Program-made: the position numbers and the translations under genes
Source of the DNA: Bacteroidia bacterium
GTDB taxonomy: Bacteria; Bacteroidota; Bacteroidia; NS11-12g; UBA9320
Direction: 5' to 3'
Length of the DNA stretch: 64,000 nt
NCBI GenBank assembly: GCA_020053795.1
Contig: JAGVMN010000026.1
Span: 1 to 64,000 of the forward strand
Shown here: positions 36,756 to 48,739 of the stretch, one piece after another
Position numbering within the stretch: the first letter of the stretch is position 1
How the letters are laid out: every line of letters starts with the position of its first letter
Notes under the pieces: model-generated
Told to the model about the DNA's origin: nothing
Seen by the model: the letters and a program-made list of their open reading frames with translations, nothing else
Database searches by the model: none

Positions 36756-37277
36756 ATGACACGTCAGGAAAAAGACCAACTCATAAACGAATTAGCAGCG
36801 GAAATAAAGAACCATCAGTTTGTTTACGTAACTGACAGTTCTAACATGACCGCCGGAAATAATAATGCTCTCAGAAGAATTTTATTTCAAAACGGAATAA
36901 AAATGAAGGTAGCAAAAAACACTCTTATTGAGAAAGCCCTTGAGCGTTCTAATATAAATTGGGGTGAATTAACAGATACATTTAAAGGAACAACGGCACT
37001 TTTATTTGCCACCGACCCAAAAGCACCTGCAAAAGCCATAAAAAGCTTCCGTAAGGCTGGCGACAGACCGCTTTTGAAAGGAGCATATATAGAATCAAGT
37101 GTGTTTATAGGTGATGACAAACTCGACATGTTGGTTGATCTTAAATCACGCGAAGACCTGATAGGTGATATCATTGGTCTTCTTCAGTCTCCGATCAACA
37201 ATGTTATTGGTGCCTTGCAATCGGGTACCAATAATTTGGCCGGTATTCTCAAAACATTATCAGAAAAAGAAAATTAA
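36756..37277 (+). CDS. rplJ: 50S ribosomal protein L10
   Basis: This 173-residue protein is the base of the L7/L12 stalk. N-terminal rRNA-binding domain features are present (VYVTDSSNMTAGNNNALRR, KVAKNTLIEKAL), and the C-terminal helix that carries L12 dimers ends the protein. Only 10 bp separate it from rplA, so the usual L10 leader cannot lie in an intergenic gap here; any such control would sit inside rplA. Confidence 0.95.
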   Translation: MTRQEKDQLINELAAEIKNHQFVYVTDSSNMTAGNNNALRRILFQNGIKMKVAKNTLIEKALERSNINWGELTDTFKGTTALLFATDPKAPAKAIKSFRKAGDRPLLKGAYIESSVFIGDDKLDMLVDLKSREDLIGDIIGLLQSPINNVIGALQSGTNNLAGILKTLSEKEN

Positions 37278-37301
37278 TTTTAAACATTAACATCATTAAA
37301 A

Positions 37302-37685
37302 ATGGCAGACGTTAGAGCAATTGCAGAACAATTGGTAAATCTTACCGTAAAAGAGGTAAATGAATTAGCCGGTGTTTTGAAAGATGAGTATGGTATCCAA
37401 CCGGCAGCAGCACAGGTAGCTGTTGCAGCAGCAGGACCCGCTGTAGGTGCAGATGCCCCTGTGGCTGAAGAGAAAACTGAATTTACAGTTTTGCTTAAAT
37501 CGGCAGGACCTTCAAAACTTCAGGTAGTAAAAACCGTTAAAGAACTTACCGGATTAGGCTTGAAAGAAGCCAAAGAATTAGTTGACGCAGCTCCAAAAGA
37601 ATTGAAGGAGAACGTTTCTAAAGAGGAAGCAGAAATGTTGAAAGCTAAACTCGAAGAAGCAGGAGCTGAAGTTGAGCTTAAATAA
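37302..37685 (+). CDS. rplL: 50S ribosomal protein L7/L12
   Basis: This 127-residue acidic stalk protein recruits translation factors. An N-terminal dimerisation domain, an Ala-rich hinge (around residues 40-57) and the C-terminal factor-binding domain are present, the last with [20 protein letters not shown]. It is followed by a large hairpin before rpoB. Confidence 0.97.
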   Translation: MADVRAIAEQLVNLTVKEVNELAGVLKDEYGIQPAAAQVAVAAAGPAVGADAPVAEEKTEFTVLLKSAGPSKLQVVKTVKELTGLGLKEAKELVDAAPKELKENVSKEEAEMLKAKLEEAGAEVELK

Positions 37686-37705
37686 AAATACTTACCCGAA
37701 TTAAT

Positions 37706-37740
37706 CCAATAGACCCCAGAGTAATCTGCGGGTCTATTGG
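37706..37740 (+). promoter_or_regulatory. Strong hairpin between rplL and rpoB
   Basis: CCAATAGACCC (37706-37716) pairs perfectly with GGGTCTATTGG (37730-37740). Inside it CAGA/TCTG continue the stem with one bulged C, closing on a GTAA loop of the GNRA type: about 15 pairs in all. There is no T-run directly after, so it is more likely a processing or attenuation site than a full terminator. In E. coli the same gap holds an attenuator and an RNase III site. Confidence 0.7.
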
Positions 37741-37794
37741 TGTTGGGTGTATTTATTCTTCCTTTTTTTGAGTCTGAACTTAATATTTACAGCC

Positions 37795-40700
37795 TTGTCT
37801 ACAAAAAATAACCATTCAGAACGTATCAGTTTCGCTTCCATAAAACAGGTAATAGATTATCCTGATTTTTTGGACGTACAGGTAAAATCATTTAAGGAGT
37901 TTTTCCAATTGGATACTCCTTCGGAAAATCGCCGTAACGAAGGCCTTTTTAAGGTTTTCAGCGAGAACTTCCCAATAACCGATACCAGGAATATTTTTGT
38001 TCTTGAGTTCTTGGATTATTTTGTTGATCCGCCAAGATACACGATCGAAGAGTGTATTGATCGCGGTTTAACTTATGCCGTTCCTTTGAAGGCAAAACTC
38101 AAACTTTCCTGCAATGATATCGAACATGAAGATTTCGAAACCATTGTTCAGGATGTTTATTTGGGTACCATTCCTTACATGTCTCCAAGCGGGTCGTTTG
38201 TAATCAATGGTGCAGAAAGGGTCATTGTTTCGCAATTGCACCGTTCGCCGGGTGTATTCTTTGGTCAAACCTACCACACCAATGGTACGAAGCTTTATTC
38301 TGCCCGGGTAATCCCATTCAAAGGAAGCTGGATCGAATTTGCAACTGACGTGAACAATGTGATGTATGCTTACATTGACAGAAAGAAAAAATTTCCTGTA
38401 ACCACTTTGCTCAGAGCCATCGGATTTGAAACCGACAAAGACATTCTTGATATTTTTGGCCTGGCCGAAGACGTCAAAGTGAGCAAAAGCGGTTTGAAAA
38501 AACTGGTTGGTCGGAAATTGGCCGCCAGGGTACTTCGCTCTTGGATAGAAGATTTTGTGGATGAAGATACCGGGGAGGTTGTTTCTATTGAAAGAAATGA
38601 GATTATCATCGAAAGAGATATCATCTTGGAGGACAGTCATATGGATCTCATTATTGACTCAGGTGTTAAATCTATTATTATCAGCAAAGAAGATGATAAA
38701 AACGATTATGCCATTATTCATAACACACTTCAAAAAGATACATCTAATAACGGAAAGGAAGCTGTTGAGGTCATCTATCGTCAGTTGAGAAACACTGATC
38801 CGCCGGATGAGGAAACCGCCCGCGGAATTATTGAGCGATTGTTCTTTTCGGATAAGAGATATGATCTTGGAGAAGTGGGGCGATACAGGATCAATAAAAA
38901 GTTGAAACTGAATATTCCGGATGAAACCAAAGTTCTAACAAACGAAGATATTATTAGTATTATCAAATATCTCATCGAACTGAGCAACTCAAGAACCGAC
39001 GTTGATGATATAGATCACCTGAGCAACAGACGTGTGAGAACGGTTGGGGAGCAGTTGTATTCTCAGTTTGGTGTTGGGTTAGCTCGTATGGCTCGCACCA
39101 TTCGAGAGCGAATGAACATTCGAGACAATGAAGTTTTTACGCCTGCAGATCTGATTAATGCAAGAACACTCTCCTCAGTTATTAACTCCTTCTTTGGTAC
39201 GAACCAACTTTCTCAGTTTATGGATCAAACGAATCCATTGGCAGAGATTACGCACAAAAGACGTATGTCTGCACTTGGCCCCGGTGGTCTTTCAAGAGAC
39301 CGTGCAGGATTTGAGGTGCGTGATGTTCACTATACACACTACGGAAGACTTTGTACCATTGAAACACCGGAGGGGCCAAACATTGGTTTGATTTCTTCTT
39401 TGTGTGTTCATGCTACCATAAATAGTATGGGCTTTATAGAGACTCCATACAGAAGAGTGAAAGACAGCAAAGTTCAGATTAACGATGCAGTGGTATATTT
39501 GAGTGCGGAAGAAGAAGACGAAAAAATTATTGCTCAGGCAAATGCCCCTATTACAGACAAAGGTGAGTTTCTGACCAACGAAATAAAAGCAAGGTTTGAA
39601 GGCGATTTCCCGATTGTCGAGCCAAAAGCGGTTCACTTTATGGATGTTGCTCCAAATCAAATCGTTTCTATTGCGGCATCTTTGATTCCATTTCTGGAGC
39701 ATGATGATGCAAACAGAGCCCTGATGGGATCGAACATGCAACGTCAGGCAGTGCCTTTACTGAGACCGCAGGCCCCTGTTGTAGGAACAGGTCTTGAAGG
39801 AAAAGTTGCCCGCGATAGCCGCAACCTTATTGTGGCCGAGGGCAATGGAATTGTAGATTATGTTGACTCTTCAGAAATAAGAGTGCGTTATGACCTCAAC
39901 GCCGATCAACAAATCATCAGCTTTTCAGGTGAATTAAAGACTTATAACCTGATCAAATTTCAAAGAACCAATCAGAACACCTGCGTAAATCTTAGACCTA
40001 TCGTCAAAAAAGGCGAAAAGGTTAAGGTCGGTCAGGTACTTTGTGAGGGATATGCCACTGAAGGTGGCGAACTGGCCCTCGGAAGAAACCTGAAAGTGGC
40101 ATTCATGCCATGGCAGGGTTACAACTTCGAGGATGCCATTGTTATCTCCGAGAGAGTTGTGAAGGATGACTATTATACATCGCTTCATATAACAGAGTAT
40201 CAACTTGAAGTTCGTGACACCAAACGCGGTGAGGAAGAACTCACAAACGATATTCCAAATGTCAGTGAAGAAGCCACCAGAAATCTGGATGAAAACGGTT
40301 TGATCAGAATCGGAGCACGAGTGAAAGAAGGCGATATTCTGATTGGTAAAATAACACCAAAAGGAGAAACCGAACCATCGCCGGAGGAGAAGCTTTTAAG
40401 AGCCATCTTCGGAGATAAAGCGGGAGATGTGAAAGATGCATCACTTAAAGCACCTCCATCTACTGATGGAATTATCATTGAAAAAAAACTCTTTTCACGC
40501 TCCAAGAAGGACAAAATGTCAAGAGGTGATGACAAGAACAAATTGACCAGGTTGGAAGCAGAACATGAAAAAGAAATGATCAAACTCAAGGGTATTCTCT
40601 GCGACAAGCTTTTCGAAGTTCTGAATGGCAAGAGTTCGGCCGGAGTAATCAATGTCTTCCATGAAGAAGTGATCAGCAAAGGTTCAAAGTTCAACCTGAA

Positions 40701-41604
40701 GAACCTTTTGGAAATAGACTATGCAAACGTTTCATACCTCAATTGGACCTCAGATGCTGAAAAGAATTCGATGGTCAATGAGATTCTAAATCACTACAAA
40801 CAACGCCAAAATGAAGTCATCACCGAGTTCAAACGTCGTTATTTTGCTGTGAGTGTGGGCGATGAACTGCCAACCGGAATACTGCAACTTGCCAAAGTTT
40901 ATATTGCCACTAAGCGAAAGCTGAAAGTTGGCGATAAAATGGCCGGTCGGCACGGTAACAAAGGTATTGTAGCCAAAATAGTTCCGGAAGAAGATATGCC
41001 TTTTCTGGAAGATGGAACTCCGGTGGACATTGTGTTGAATCCGTTGGGCGTACCTTCCCGTATGAACCTGGGCCAGATTTACGAAACAGTTCTGGGTTGG
41101 GCAGGGGTTGAATTGGGCTTGAAATTTGCAACCCCGATTTTCGATGGTGCAAAAGAATCAGATATTCAAAAATATGTCGATCAGGCTGGCATTCCAACCA
41201 ATGGTCAGACCTATTTATACAACGGGTTAACGGGTGACCGATTTGATCAAATGACAACTGTAGGCATTATCTATATGTTGAAACTTGGGCACATGGTTGA
41301 TGACAAAATGCACTCACGTTCTATCGGGCCCTATTCACTTATCACACAACAACCTTTGGGTGGCAAGGCACAATTTGGAGGTCAACGTTTTGGAGAGATG
41401 GAGGTTTGGGCACTTGAGGCATTTGGTGCGGCAAATATTCTTCGTGAAATTCTGACAGTTAAATCAGATGATATCATCGGCAGGGCCAAGGTTTATGAAG
41501 CCATCGTAAAAGGTGATAACTTCGGTGAACCAGGACTTCCTGAATCATTCAATGTATTGCTTCATGAGCTAAAGGGATTGGGTCTTGACGTTACGTTTGA
41601 TTAA
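37795..41604 (+). CDS. rpoB: DNA-directed RNA polymerase subunit beta
   Basis: This 1269-residue catalytic subunit is well conserved throughout. The frame is open from GTG 37747, but the first 16 codons are a hydrophobic, unconserved run; the conserved Bacteroidota start ([12 protein letters not shown], then [18 protein letters not shown]) follows TTG 37795, which gives the usual length. Core motifs include the rifampicin region ([20 protein letters not shown]), [11 protein letters not shown], and near the end [19 protein letters not shown]. The 54 bp between the hairpin and the TTG start make up the leader. Confidence 0.96.
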   Translation: MSTKNNHSERISFASIKQVIDYPDFLDVQVKSFKEFFQLDTPSENRRNEGLFKVFSENFPITDTRNIFVLEFLDYFVDPPRYTIEECIDRGLTYAVPLKAKLKLSCNDIEHEDFETIVQDVYLGTIPYMSPSGSFVINGAERVIVSQLHRSPGVFFGQTYHTNGTKLYSARVIPFKGSWIEFATDVNNVMYAYIDRKKKFPVTTLLRAIGFETDKDILDIFGLAEDVKVSKSGLKKLVGRKLAARVLRSWIEDFVDEDTGEVVSIERNEIIIERDIILEDSHMDLIIDSGVKSIIISKEDDKNDYAIIHNTLQKDTSNNGKEAVEVIYRQLRNTDPPDEETARGIIERLFFSDKRYDLGEVGRYRINKKLKLNIPDETKVLTNEDIISIIKYLIELSNSRTDVDDIDHLSNRRVRTVGEQLYSQFGVGLARMARTIRERMNIRDNEVFTPADLINARTLSSVINSFFGTNQLSQFMDQTNPLAEITHKRRMSALGPGGLSRDRAGFEVRDVHYTHYGRLCTIETPEGPNIGLISSLCVHATINSMGFIETPYRRVKDSKVQINDAVVYLSAEEEDEKIIAQANAPITDKGEFLTNEIKARFEGDFPIVEPKAVHFMDVAPNQIVSIAASLIPFLEHDDANRALMGSNMQRQAVPLLRPQAPVVGTGLEGKVARDSRNLIVAEGNGIVDYVDSSEIRVRYDLNADQQIISFSGELKTYNLIKFQRTNQNTCVNLRPIVKKGEKVKVGQVLCEGYATEGGELALGRNLKVAFMPWQGYNFEDAIVISERVVKDDYYTSLHITEYQLEVRDTKRGEEELTNDIPNVSEEATRNLDENGLIRIGARVKEGDILIGKITPKGETEPSPEEKLLRAIFGDKAGDVKDASLKAPPSTDGIIIEKKLFSRSKKDKMSRGDDKNKLTRLEAEHEKEMIKLKGILCDKLFEVLNGKSSAGVINVFHEEVISKGSKFNLKNLLEIDYANVSYLNWTSDAEKNSMVNEILNHYKQRQNEVITEFKRRYFAVSVGDELPTGILQLAKVYIATKRKLKVGDKMAGRHGNKGIVAKIVPEEDMPFLEDGTPVDIVLNPLGVPSRMNLGQIYETVLGWAGVELGLKFATPIFDGAKESDIQKYVDQAGIPTNGQTYLYNGLTGDRFDQMTTVGIIYMLKLGHMVDDKMHSRSIGPYSLITQQPLGGKAQFGGQRFGEMEVWALEAFGAANILREILTVKSDDIIGRAKVYEAIVKGDNFGEPGLPESFNVLLHELKGLGLDVTFD

Positions 41605-41627
41605 TTTTAACCTTAAAACAACATTAA

Positions 41628-44600
41628 ATGACTTACACAAAAAAGGAACAAAAGATAAAAAGTAACTTCACCTCCATGAGAATAGGATTGGCCTCACCGG
41701 AAACCATCCTGCAACGTTCCTTCGGAGAAGTTACCAAACCCGAAACTATCAATTACAGGTCTTATAAGCCTGAAATGGGTGGCCTGTTTTGCGAAAGAAT
41801 ATTCGGACCTGTTAAAGATTATGAGTGCCATTGTGGCAAATACAAACGTATTCGCTATAAAGGTATTGTCTGCGACAGATGCGGGGTTGAAGTGACCGAG
41901 AAAAAGGTAAGAAGAGAACGCATGGGTCATATCGAATTGGTAGTACCTGTTGCACATATCTGGTATTTCAGAACCCTGCCGAATAAAATCGGGTATTTGC
42001 TTGGCTTACCAAGTAAAAGGCTCGAGATGATTATTTACTACGAAAGATACGTTGTGGTACAGGCTGGCGTTAAAGAGGCCGATGGTCTTCAATACCTCGA
42101 TTTTCTGACAGAAGAAGAATACCTCGACATTTTGGATTCGTTGCCAAAAGAAAACCAATACCTTGATGATAAGGACCCATCAAAGTTCATAGCAAAAATG
42201 GGTGCTGAGGCATTAACAGATTTACTTTCAAGACTTCAGTTGGACGAATTGTCTTATAGTCTAAGACATCAAGCAGCTAACGAAACCTCTCAACAACGGA
42301 AAAACGAAGCACTCAAAAGATTAAAAGTAATTGAGAGTTTCCGCGATGCCAACAGCCGTTTCGAAAACAAACCGGAATGGATGATCATGAAGATATTGCC
42401 AATCATCCCACCAGAATTAAGACCTTTGGTTCCTCTGGAAGGCGGAAGATTTGCAACATCAGATTTGAATGACCTTTATCGCCGGGTTATTATCCGTAAC
42501 AACCGTTTGAAGCGTTTGATTGAAATTAAAGCTCCTGACGTTATTTTGAGAAACGAGAAAAGGATGTTGCAGGAAGCTGTAGATTCATTACTGGACAATA
42601 CCCGTCGTGCAAATGCTGTAAAGGCAGATGGCAACAGGCCGTTAAAATCTTTGAGCGATATGCTGAAAGGTAAGCAAGGTCGTTTCCGTCAGAACCTCTT
42701 AGGAAAAAGAGTTGACTACTCCGGACGTTCGGTTATTGTTGTGGGCCCGAAACTGAAATTACACGAGTGCGGTTTGCCAAAGAATATGGCGTCCGAGCTT
42801 TTCAAACCTTTTATCATCAGAAAACTGATAGAAAGAGGAGTTGTGAAAACCGTAAAATCAGCTAAGAAAATTGTTGACCGCAAGGATCCCGTTATTTGGG
42901 AGATACTTGAAAATATCCTAAAAGGACATCCTGTGTTGCTTAACCGTGCTCCAACACTTCACAGGTTGGGTATTCAAGCTTTTCAACCAAAACTGGTTGA
43001 AGGAAAAGCGATACAACTTCACCCTTTGACCTGTACCGGATTTAACGCAGATTTTGACGGTGACCAGATGGCGGTACATTTGCCGTTGGGAAATGCGGCT
43101 ATTCTTGAAGCACAATTATTGATGCTGGCTCCACACAATATTCTGAACCCTGCAAATGGAGCTCCAATTGCCGTTCCTTCTCAGGACATGGTTTTGGGAT
43201 TGTATTATCTCACCAAGCAACGCAAATCCACTCCTGATGAAAAGATCATTGGAGAAGGACTGACTTTCTATTCTGCTGAAGAAGCCGTCATAGCCCATAA
43301 CGAAGGACGAGCAGAATTGCACGCCATAGTTAAGGTAAGAACCACAGTAAAAGAAAACAACGAACTGGTTCACAAAGTAATTGAGACTTCGGTGGGCAGA
43401 ATTATTTTCAATCAATTTGTTCCTCCTACGACGGGTTTCATCAATCAATTGCTTACCAAAAAGAATCTCCGTGAAATTATTGGAACCATGGTTAGAGAAA
43501 ACGGTTCTGACACTACTGCCGAGTTTCTTGACAATATCAAAGACCTTGGATTTAATTACGCCTTCAAGGGAGGTTTGTCTTTTAACATCAATGACGTCAT
43601 TGTCCCTGATGAAAAGGACCATCTGATTCAACAAGCAAAACAAGAGGTAGAAGAAATCTGGTTTAACTACAACAACGGTTTTATTACGAATAATGAAAGA
43701 TACAATCAGGTGATTGACATCTGGACACGTATCAATTCCCGGGTTTCAGATGCTCTTATAAAAAGAATTACCGAACACAACCAGGGTTTTAACCCCATCT
43801 TTATGATGCTGGACTCTGGTGCAAGAGGTTCGAAAGAGCAGATCAGACAGTTGGGCGGAATGAGGGGCCTTATGGCCAAACCTCAAAAGAAATCAGGTGG
43901 CGGAACAGGTGAAATTATTGAAAACCCGATTCTTTCAAATTTCCGTGAGGGACTATCCATTCTTGAATATTTTATATCTACACATGGGGCTCGTAAAGGT
44001 TTGGCCGATACCGCATTGAAAACAGCAGATGCCGGTTATTTGACACGTCGTTTGCATGATGTGGCTCAGGATGTTGTTGTCAATTCTGAAGATTGCAATA
44101 CACTTCGAGGCATTGAAATTCAAGCTCTGAAAGAAAACGAAGAAATTGTAGAAAGTCTTTACGACAGAATTCTTGGACGGGTTTCCCTCTATGATGTTAT
44201 TCATCCTGAAACCCTTGAGGTGTTGGCCGAAGAAGGTGTTGAGATGAATGAAGAAATGGCTAAAGCCATTGAAGACTCAGGAATTGAATTTATGGAGATC
44301 CGCAGCGTTCTCACTTGCGAAGCCAGGCAAGGTGTTTGTGCAAAATGCTATGGCCGAAATCTGGCCACAGGCCGAATGGCACAAAGAGGAGATGCAGTCG
44401 GAGTTATTGCAGCCCAATCCATCGGTGAACCTGGAACTCAGTTGACATTGCGTACCTTCCACGTTGGGGGAACTGCATCTAACATCGCTCAGGAATCTGG
44501 ACTTAGGGCCAGATTCGAAGGCATACTTGAATTTGACGAAGTTCGTACGGTACAAAGGGTAAATGATGACGGCGAAGCTGTCCATGTGGTCCTTGGACGT

Positions 44601-45959
44601 TCCAGTGAAGTAAAAATACTAAACACAAAAACCAAAGAGGTTATAGCTAATTTAAATCTTCCTTACGGGTCGTATCTAAAAGTTACAGATAGTCAAAAAG
44701 TGAAGAAAGGTGACACTATTTGTACTTGGGACCCTTATAATGCCGTGATTCTTTCGGAGCAAGACGGAAAAGTTGAATTCAAGGATATTGTAGAAGGTTT
44801 GACTTTTCGTGAGGAGATTGATGATCAAACCGGATTTAAAGAAAAAGTCATAATAGACACCCGTGACAAACGTTTGGTTCCCGGAATTCATTTGATTGGA
44901 AAAGGCGGCGAAATCATTCGTGAATATAACGTTCCGGTTGGTTCGCATCTTCAATTGAACCACAACGACAAGATAAAAGCCGGTACCATTATCGCGAAAA
45001 TTCCGAGGGTTATTGGCAAAACCGGTGACATTACCGGGGGGTTGCCAAGGGTTACAGAACTCTTCGAAGCACGTAATCCATCCAATCCTGCAGTAGTCTC
45101 TGAGATTGACGGAGTTGTTTCATACGGTGGAATCAAACGTGGAAACAGAGAAATATCAATTGAGTCAAGAGACGGCATGGTTAAAAAATATCTGGTTTCA
45201 CTTTCCAAACATATTTTGGTTCAGGACAGTGATTATATCAAAGCAGGTACATCACTCTCCGACGGATCAATCACACCACAGGATATTTTAGCCATTGAAG
45301 GGCCAAGTGCTGTTCAGCGTTATGTATTGAATGGTATTCAGGAAGTATATCGTTTGCAGGGGGTAAAAATAAACGATAAACACATCGAAGTTATTGTGCG
45401 TCAAATGATGCAAAAGGTTACCATTGTTGATCCCGGTGATACAAGATTCCTTGAAGGTGAAGCAGTTGAAAAGGTCAATTTTAAAGAAGAAAATGACTGG
45501 ATTTATGATATGAAGGTGGTAGTTGATCCCGGTGATTCTAACGATATGAAGGCCGGTCAGATATTAACCCTCCGCAAGTTGCGTGACGAAAATTCAGTTC
45601 TGAAACGAAAAGACCTGAAGACCGTTGAAGTGCGTGATGCCATACCGGCAACTTCTGAACCTTTATTAATGGGTATTACCCGCTCATCACTGGGAACCCA
45701 AAGCTTTTTATCGGCAGCATCTTTCCAGGAAACAACGAAGGTTCTGAACGAAGCTGCTATTGCCGGTAAAATTGACCGTATGGTTGGACTGAAAGAAAAC
45801 GTCATTGTTGGACATTTAATCCCTGCCGGAACAGGTAGAAGAGACTATGAAAACATCATAGTTGGTTCTCAGGAAGAGTATGACTTGCTTATGTCGTCAA
45901 AAGAAGATGACGAAAGTGACTCTGAGGTGTCAGTTGGAACAGCAGAGGTTTCGTACTAA
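41628..45959 (+). CDS. rpoC: DNA-directed RNA polymerase subunit beta'
   Basis: This 1443-residue subunit has the N-terminal zinc site with C67, C69, C82 and C85 (CHCGKYKR ... CDRCGVE), the active-site NADFDGDQM at 473-481, the bridge-helix region and the second zinc site ([14 protein letters not shown]). The C-terminal region includes [16 protein letters not shown] and a late acidic tail (KEDDESDSE). It starts 23 bp after rpoB and ends the cluster, with a terminator 32 bp on. Confidence 0.98.
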   Translation: MTYTKKEQKIKSNFTSMRIGLASPETILQRSFGEVTKPETINYRSYKPEMGGLFCERIFGPVKDYECHCGKYKRIRYKGIVCDRCGVEVTEKKVRRERMGHIELVVPVAHIWYFRTLPNKIGYLLGLPSKRLEMIIYYERYVVVQAGVKEADGLQYLDFLTEEEYLDILDSLPKENQYLDDKDPSKFIAKMGAEALTDLLSRLQLDELSYSLRHQAANETSQQRKNEALKRLKVIESFRDANSRFENKPEWMIMKILPIIPPELRPLVPLEGGRFATSDLNDLYRRVIIRNNRLKRLIEIKAPDVILRNEKRMLQEAVDSLLDNTRRANAVKADGNRPLKSLSDMLKGKQGRFRQNLLGKRVDYSGRSVIVVGPKLKLHECGLPKNMASELFKPFIIRKLIERGVVKTVKSAKKIVDRKDPVIWEILENILKGHPVLLNRAPTLHRLGIQAFQPKLVEGKAIQLHPLTCTGFNADFDGDQMAVHLPLGNAAILEAQLLMLAPHNILNPANGAPIAVPSQDMVLGLYYLTKQRKSTPDEKIIGEGLTFYSAEEAVIAHNEGRAELHAIVKVRTTVKENNELVHKVIETSVGRIIFNQFVPPTTGFINQLLTKKNLREIIGTMVRENGSDTTAEFLDNIKDLGFNYAFKGGLSFNINDVIVPDEKDHLIQQAKQEVEEIWFNYNNGFITNNERYNQVIDIWTRINSRVSDALIKRITEHNQGFNPIFMMLDSGARGSKEQIRQLGGMRGLMAKPQKKSGGGTGEIIENPILSNFREGLSILEYFISTHGARKGLADTALKTADAGYLTRRLHDVAQDVVVNSEDCNTLRGIEIQALKENEEIVESLYDRILGRVSLYDVIHPETLEVLAEEGVEMNEEMAKAIEDSGIEFMEIRSVLTCEARQGVCAKCYGRNLATGRMAQRGDAVGVIAAQSIGEPGTQLTLRTFHVGGTASNIAQESGLRARFEGILEFDEVRTVQRVNDDGEAVHVVLGRSSEVKILNTKTKEVIANLNLPYGSYLKVTDSQKVKKGDTICTWDPYNAVILSEQDGKVEFKDIVEGLTFREEIDDQTGFKEKVIIDTRDKRLVPGIHLIGKGGEIIREYNVPVGSHLQLNHNDKIKAGTIIAKIPRVIGKTGDITGGLPRVTELFEARNPSNPAVVSEIDGVVSYGGIKRGNREISIESRDGMVKKYLVSLSKHILVQDSDYIKAGTSLSDGSITPQDILAIEGPSAVQRYVLNGIQEVYRLQGVKINDKHIEVIVRQMMQKVTIVDPGDTRFLEGEAVEKVNFKEENDWIYDMKVVVDPGDSNDMKAGQILTLRKLRDENSVLKRKDLKTVEVRDAIPATSEPLLMGITRSSLGTQSFLSAASFQETTKVLNEAAIAGKIDRMVGLKENVIVGHLIPAGTGRRDYENIIVGSQEEYDLLMSSKEDDESDSEVSVGTAEVSY

Positions 45960-45991
45960 GTTTTAACTCCCTTCATAGTTGAACAATAATC

Positions 45992-46018
45992 AAAGGCAGT
46001 CTGTCGGCTGCCTTTTTT
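45992..46018 (+). terminator. Intrinsic terminator of rpoBC
   Basis: The stem AAAGGCAG/CTGCCTTT has loop TCTGTCGG and six T. Confidence 0.88.
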
Positions 46019-46538
46019 GTTTTTAATAAATTCAACAAGAAAAAGATAATCAACAAAGAAATGTTGGCTGTATATTAAGCATCTTTATTCTTGTGGTTAT
46101 TGTTTGTATAATAATTTTCAATTGCACAGTACTATACCGTTACCACATATCCGTAATATTTACAAAAAAAAACGGATTAAAAATGACAAGAATAATGTAA
46201 CAGAGATAACCGGAGTATTGGTGGGATAATGGCTTTTGTATTTTTGGTAAGCATTCAAGAAAAACAGTGGTGCGGCGGATATGGCTAAGCCATCCGCAAG
46301 CGAAGCAGCTCGGATTGAGGGGAAAAATGCTATTTGTAGAATTCAACAAAAAATAAATAGCCTTGACTTTCCCTTGCTTCGTTTTTTTTTTAGAAGAATA
46401 AATGACCTGGGTTAAAGGGCAATGCCCTTTGCATTGTCCGTATAAAAGTACTTCAGGTATATTTAAGGGTAAACAGATTTCCGTTTGATGATTAAGTACC
46501 TCCGTTTATCAATTGAGATTGACCTTTTGTTTTCTGCA
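46019..46538. other. Intergenic stretch between rpoC and rnhB
   Basis: This is about 520 bp. Short frames on both strands (for example 46140-46349 minus) have no recognisable product. The rnhB frame is open from 46485, but conserved sequence begins only after 46539. Confidence 0.4.
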
Positions 46539-47153
46539 ATGAAAAAATCATTAGGTTTGAGCGTGCTTAGAACTTGCATGCATATGGGATTGATAGAAGC
46601 AGGATGTGATGAGGCCGGACGTGGTTGTCTGGCCGGTCCGATATGTGCGGCAGCTGTTGTCCTTCCGCCCGATTACAAGAACAAGTATTTGAATGACTCG
46701 AAAAAGGTCGGTTACAAATTGCGTGGGATGTTGCGTAAAGAAATAATGAAAGATGCTTTGGCATTCTCCGTAGCATTTGTTGATGAAACTGAAATTGACA
46801 GAATCAATATTCTCAATGCCAGCATATTGGCCATGCACATGGCATTGTCCCGGCTAAAGATAAAACCGGAGCATATTTTAATAGACGGCAACAGGTTTAT
46901 ATCATTTCAGAAAATTCCATTTACTACCGTTGTAAAAGGTGATGGGATATTCATGAATATTGCCGCTGCCAGCATACTGGCAAAAACCAGTAGAGATCAG
47001 TTTATGGAATACTTGCACCTTAAGCATCCGGTTTACAATTGGAAACAAAACAAAGGCTATCCAACGGCAGAACACAGGCAAGCGTTTTTATTCCATGGGC
47101 CATCCGAATTTCACCGAACGAGTTTTATAATTAAATCTGACCAATTAAAATAG
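46539..47153 (+). CDS. rnhB: Ribonuclease HII
   Basis: This 204-residue enzyme (from ATG 46539) cleaves RNA in RNA-DNA hybrids and single ribonucleotides in DNA. The first acidic pair is in AGCDEAGRG (D24, E25); the third acidic residue is in HILIDGN and the fourth in ASILAKTSRDQFM. The tail KQNKGYPTAEHRQAF is typical. An 18-codon extension to ATG 46485 lacks conservation, so the shorter form is preferred; a still shorter start at MGLIEAGC (residue 16) is possible. Confidence 0.93.
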   Translation: MKKSLGLSVLRTCMHMGLIEAGCDEAGRGCLAGPICAAAVVLPPDYKNKYLNDSKKVGYKLRGMLRKEIMKDALAFSVAFVDETEIDRINILNASILAMHMALSRLKIKPEHILIDGNRFISFQKIPFTTVVKGDGIFMNIAAASILAKTSRDQFMEYLHLKHPVYNWKQNKGYPTAEHRQAFLFHGPSEFHRTSFIIKSDQLK

Positions 47154-47188
47154 ACATCGTAAGTGATTGAATATCGAATAACCATTAC

Positions 47189-47956
47189 ATGAAAAAAATC
47201 CTGTTGCTTTTACTTTTTGCTTGCACTGTCATTCTGACTTTTGCCCAAAAGGAGTGGTACGGCGGCATAGACATTGGGCCTAAGTACGACCTTTTCCGGG
47301 TCATAAAAATGGGGAACTCTGCCGGCAATGCCAAGCTGAAAATCATTGGAGATGTAGCCGCTATTGCCGGTCTGAAACTGGGGGTGAACCTTGATAAAAA
47401 ATACACCTTTCAAACCGGCATTTATAAGAACGATTACAAGGTGAAATTTGACTTAATCAGTTCTAAAAACAATCTCCTTTTTGATAACGAATTGGTCAAT
47501 ACACTGAACACATATATGATTCCAATCAATCTGATGCGAAGATATCCCTTGTCAAACGAGAAGCAGGTGTTTACCGTTGGCTTTGGGTTTTCATTTCTTG
47601 TAAACGAAAAAACTGATTTAACCGGACAACGACAATCGGATATACAGACGGTTGAAAACAATGGGATTGTGATTGATGAAATGAAATACAGGCTTTACAA
47701 GCATGCCCTTGCCGGTGGCATTTTTACAGGAAATCTTTTCGCCGGGTTGGACATTGCCCTGTTTGAACGTATGTTCTTCAGTATTGAAGTATGCGGAAGA
47801 CTAGGATTGTCGGGCAATGATGAATTCAGCATAGATGCAGTCGAGACAAAGGATATTGCTGATGAAACAACAACATTTAAAATCTCCAACAATGGAGGAG
47901 CCGTTCAATTTGTTCTCGGATTCAAGTATTTTTTTAAAACAAACACCGAAGAATAG
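47189..47956 (+). CDS. Outer-membrane beta-barrel protein, PorT-like
   Basis: This 255-residue protein has a classic signal peptide (MKKILLLLLFACTVILTFAQ, residues 1-20). The mature part has repeated amphipathic strands: GGIDIGPKYDLF, AGLKLGVNLDKKYTFQTGI, VFTVGFGFSFLV, FSIEVCGRLGLSG and a final FVLGFKYFF with a terminal-aromatic strand. These fit a small outer-membrane barrel of the Bacteroidota group. No partner is evident; rnhB is 35 bp upstream. Confidence 0.6.
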   Translation: MKKILLLLLFACTVILTFAQKEWYGGIDIGPKYDLFRVIKMGNSAGNAKLKIIGDVAAIAGLKLGVNLDKKYTFQTGIYKNDYKVKFDLISSKNNLLFDNELVNTLNTYMIPINLMRRYPLSNEKQVFTVGFGFSFLVNEKTDLTGQRQSDIQTVENNGIVIDEMKYRLYKHALAGGIFTGNLFAGLDIALFERMFFSIEVCGRLGLSGNDEFSIDAVETKDIADETTTFKISNNGGAVQFVLGFKYFFKTNTEE

Positions 47957-47988
47957 ACTTATCAATTTTAAGGACCCGATCACCAAAT

Positions 47989-48056
47989 TCCAAGTCCCAA
48001 ATTTGAAAATAATAAACACATATTTTAGAGTTTGAGACTTGGGACTTGAAACTTGG
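47989..48056. repeat. Imperfect inverted/direct repeat of CAAGTCCCAA
   Basis: CAAGTCCCAA (47990-47999) faces TTGGGACTTG (48038-48047). The right side also repeats GACTTG and ACTTGG in tandem. With a 38 bp loop and no T-run it is a poor terminator; it looks like an intergenic repeat. Confidence 0.5.
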
Positions 48057-48081
48057 ATTATAAGATTGTAACTTTTGTAAG

Positions 48082-48089
48082 TAAGTTTG
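48082..48089 (+). promoter_or_regulatory. -7 box for ribE
   Basis: TAAGTTTG lies only four bases before the ribE ATG, implying a leaderless or nearly leaderless message if it is used. No good -33 element was found. Confidence 0.4.
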
Positions 48090-48093
48090 CGGC

Positions 48094-48690
48094 ATGTTCA
48101 CAGGTATAATTGAAACTACCGGAGTCATCAGATCTTTGACACATGAAGGCGGAAATCTTCAACTGGCGGTTAGTTCTTCGCTATCCAATGAATTGAAAGT
48201 GGATCAAAGTGTTGCCCATGATGGTATTTGCCTCACCGTTGTTGGCCTTGGCAAGGGATACCATTTGGTCACCGCCATAGAAGAGACTTTGCAACGAACC
48301 AACCTCGGAACGCTAAAAGTTGGCGATGTAATGAATTTAGAGCGTTGCCTTTCAGTGAACGGGCGTTTCGACGGGCATATTGTTCAAGGACACGTGGATT
48401 CAGTGGGTACTTGTGAAAGCGTTGAGGATCATAATGGCAGTTGGGTTTTTTATTTCAGATACGAGAACTCAAATAATATCACCGTTGAAAAAGGTTCTAT
48501 TGCCATTAATGGGGTTAGCCTTACCGTTGTAGATTCTAAAGAAAGCTCTTTTTCGGTTGCTATTATTCCCTATACCTTTGCAAACACCAACTTCAAAAAC
48601 CTGAAAGTGAACAGTCTTGTGAATCTTGAATTTGATATTGTGGGAAAATATTTGGCAAGAATGTTCGCCGCTTCGGGTCGGAAAATTTGA
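48094..48690 (+). CDS. ribE: Riboflavin synthase, alpha chain
   Basis: This 198-residue trimeric enzyme converts two 6,7-dimethyl-8-ribityllumazine molecules into riboflavin. It has two similar lumazine-binding halves: the first begins MFTGIIETTGVI and has VAHDGICLTVV; the second has the matching GSIAINGVSLTVVDS. GRFDGHIVQGHVDSVG links them. The start is fixed by the conserved MFTGIIE. No FMN riboswitch was seen in the 137 bp upstream, which holds an inverted repeat instead. Confidence 0.95.
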   Translation: MFTGIIETTGVIRSLTHEGGNLQLAVSSSLSNELKVDQSVAHDGICLTVVGLGKGYHLVTAIEETLQRTNLGTLKVGDVMNLERCLSVNGRFDGHIVQGHVDSVGTCESVEDHNGSWVFYFRYENSNNITVEKGSIAINGVSLTVVDSKESSFSVAIIPYTFANTNFKNLKVNSLVNLEFDIVGKYLARMFAASGRKI

Positions 48691-48739
48691 AGATTGGCCA
48701 CTGTAAAATTATAAACTAAAACGCTTCAGCCTTATTCCC

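Noticed and set aside
37747-37794. Longer rpoB start at GTG 37747
   Set aside because: The extra 16 residues are hydrophobic and unlike RpoB; TTG 37795 restores the family N-terminus and length.
47957-48093. FMN riboswitch before ribE
   Set aside because: None of the conserved RFN blocks are present; only a CAAGTCCCAA repeat and a -7 box were found.
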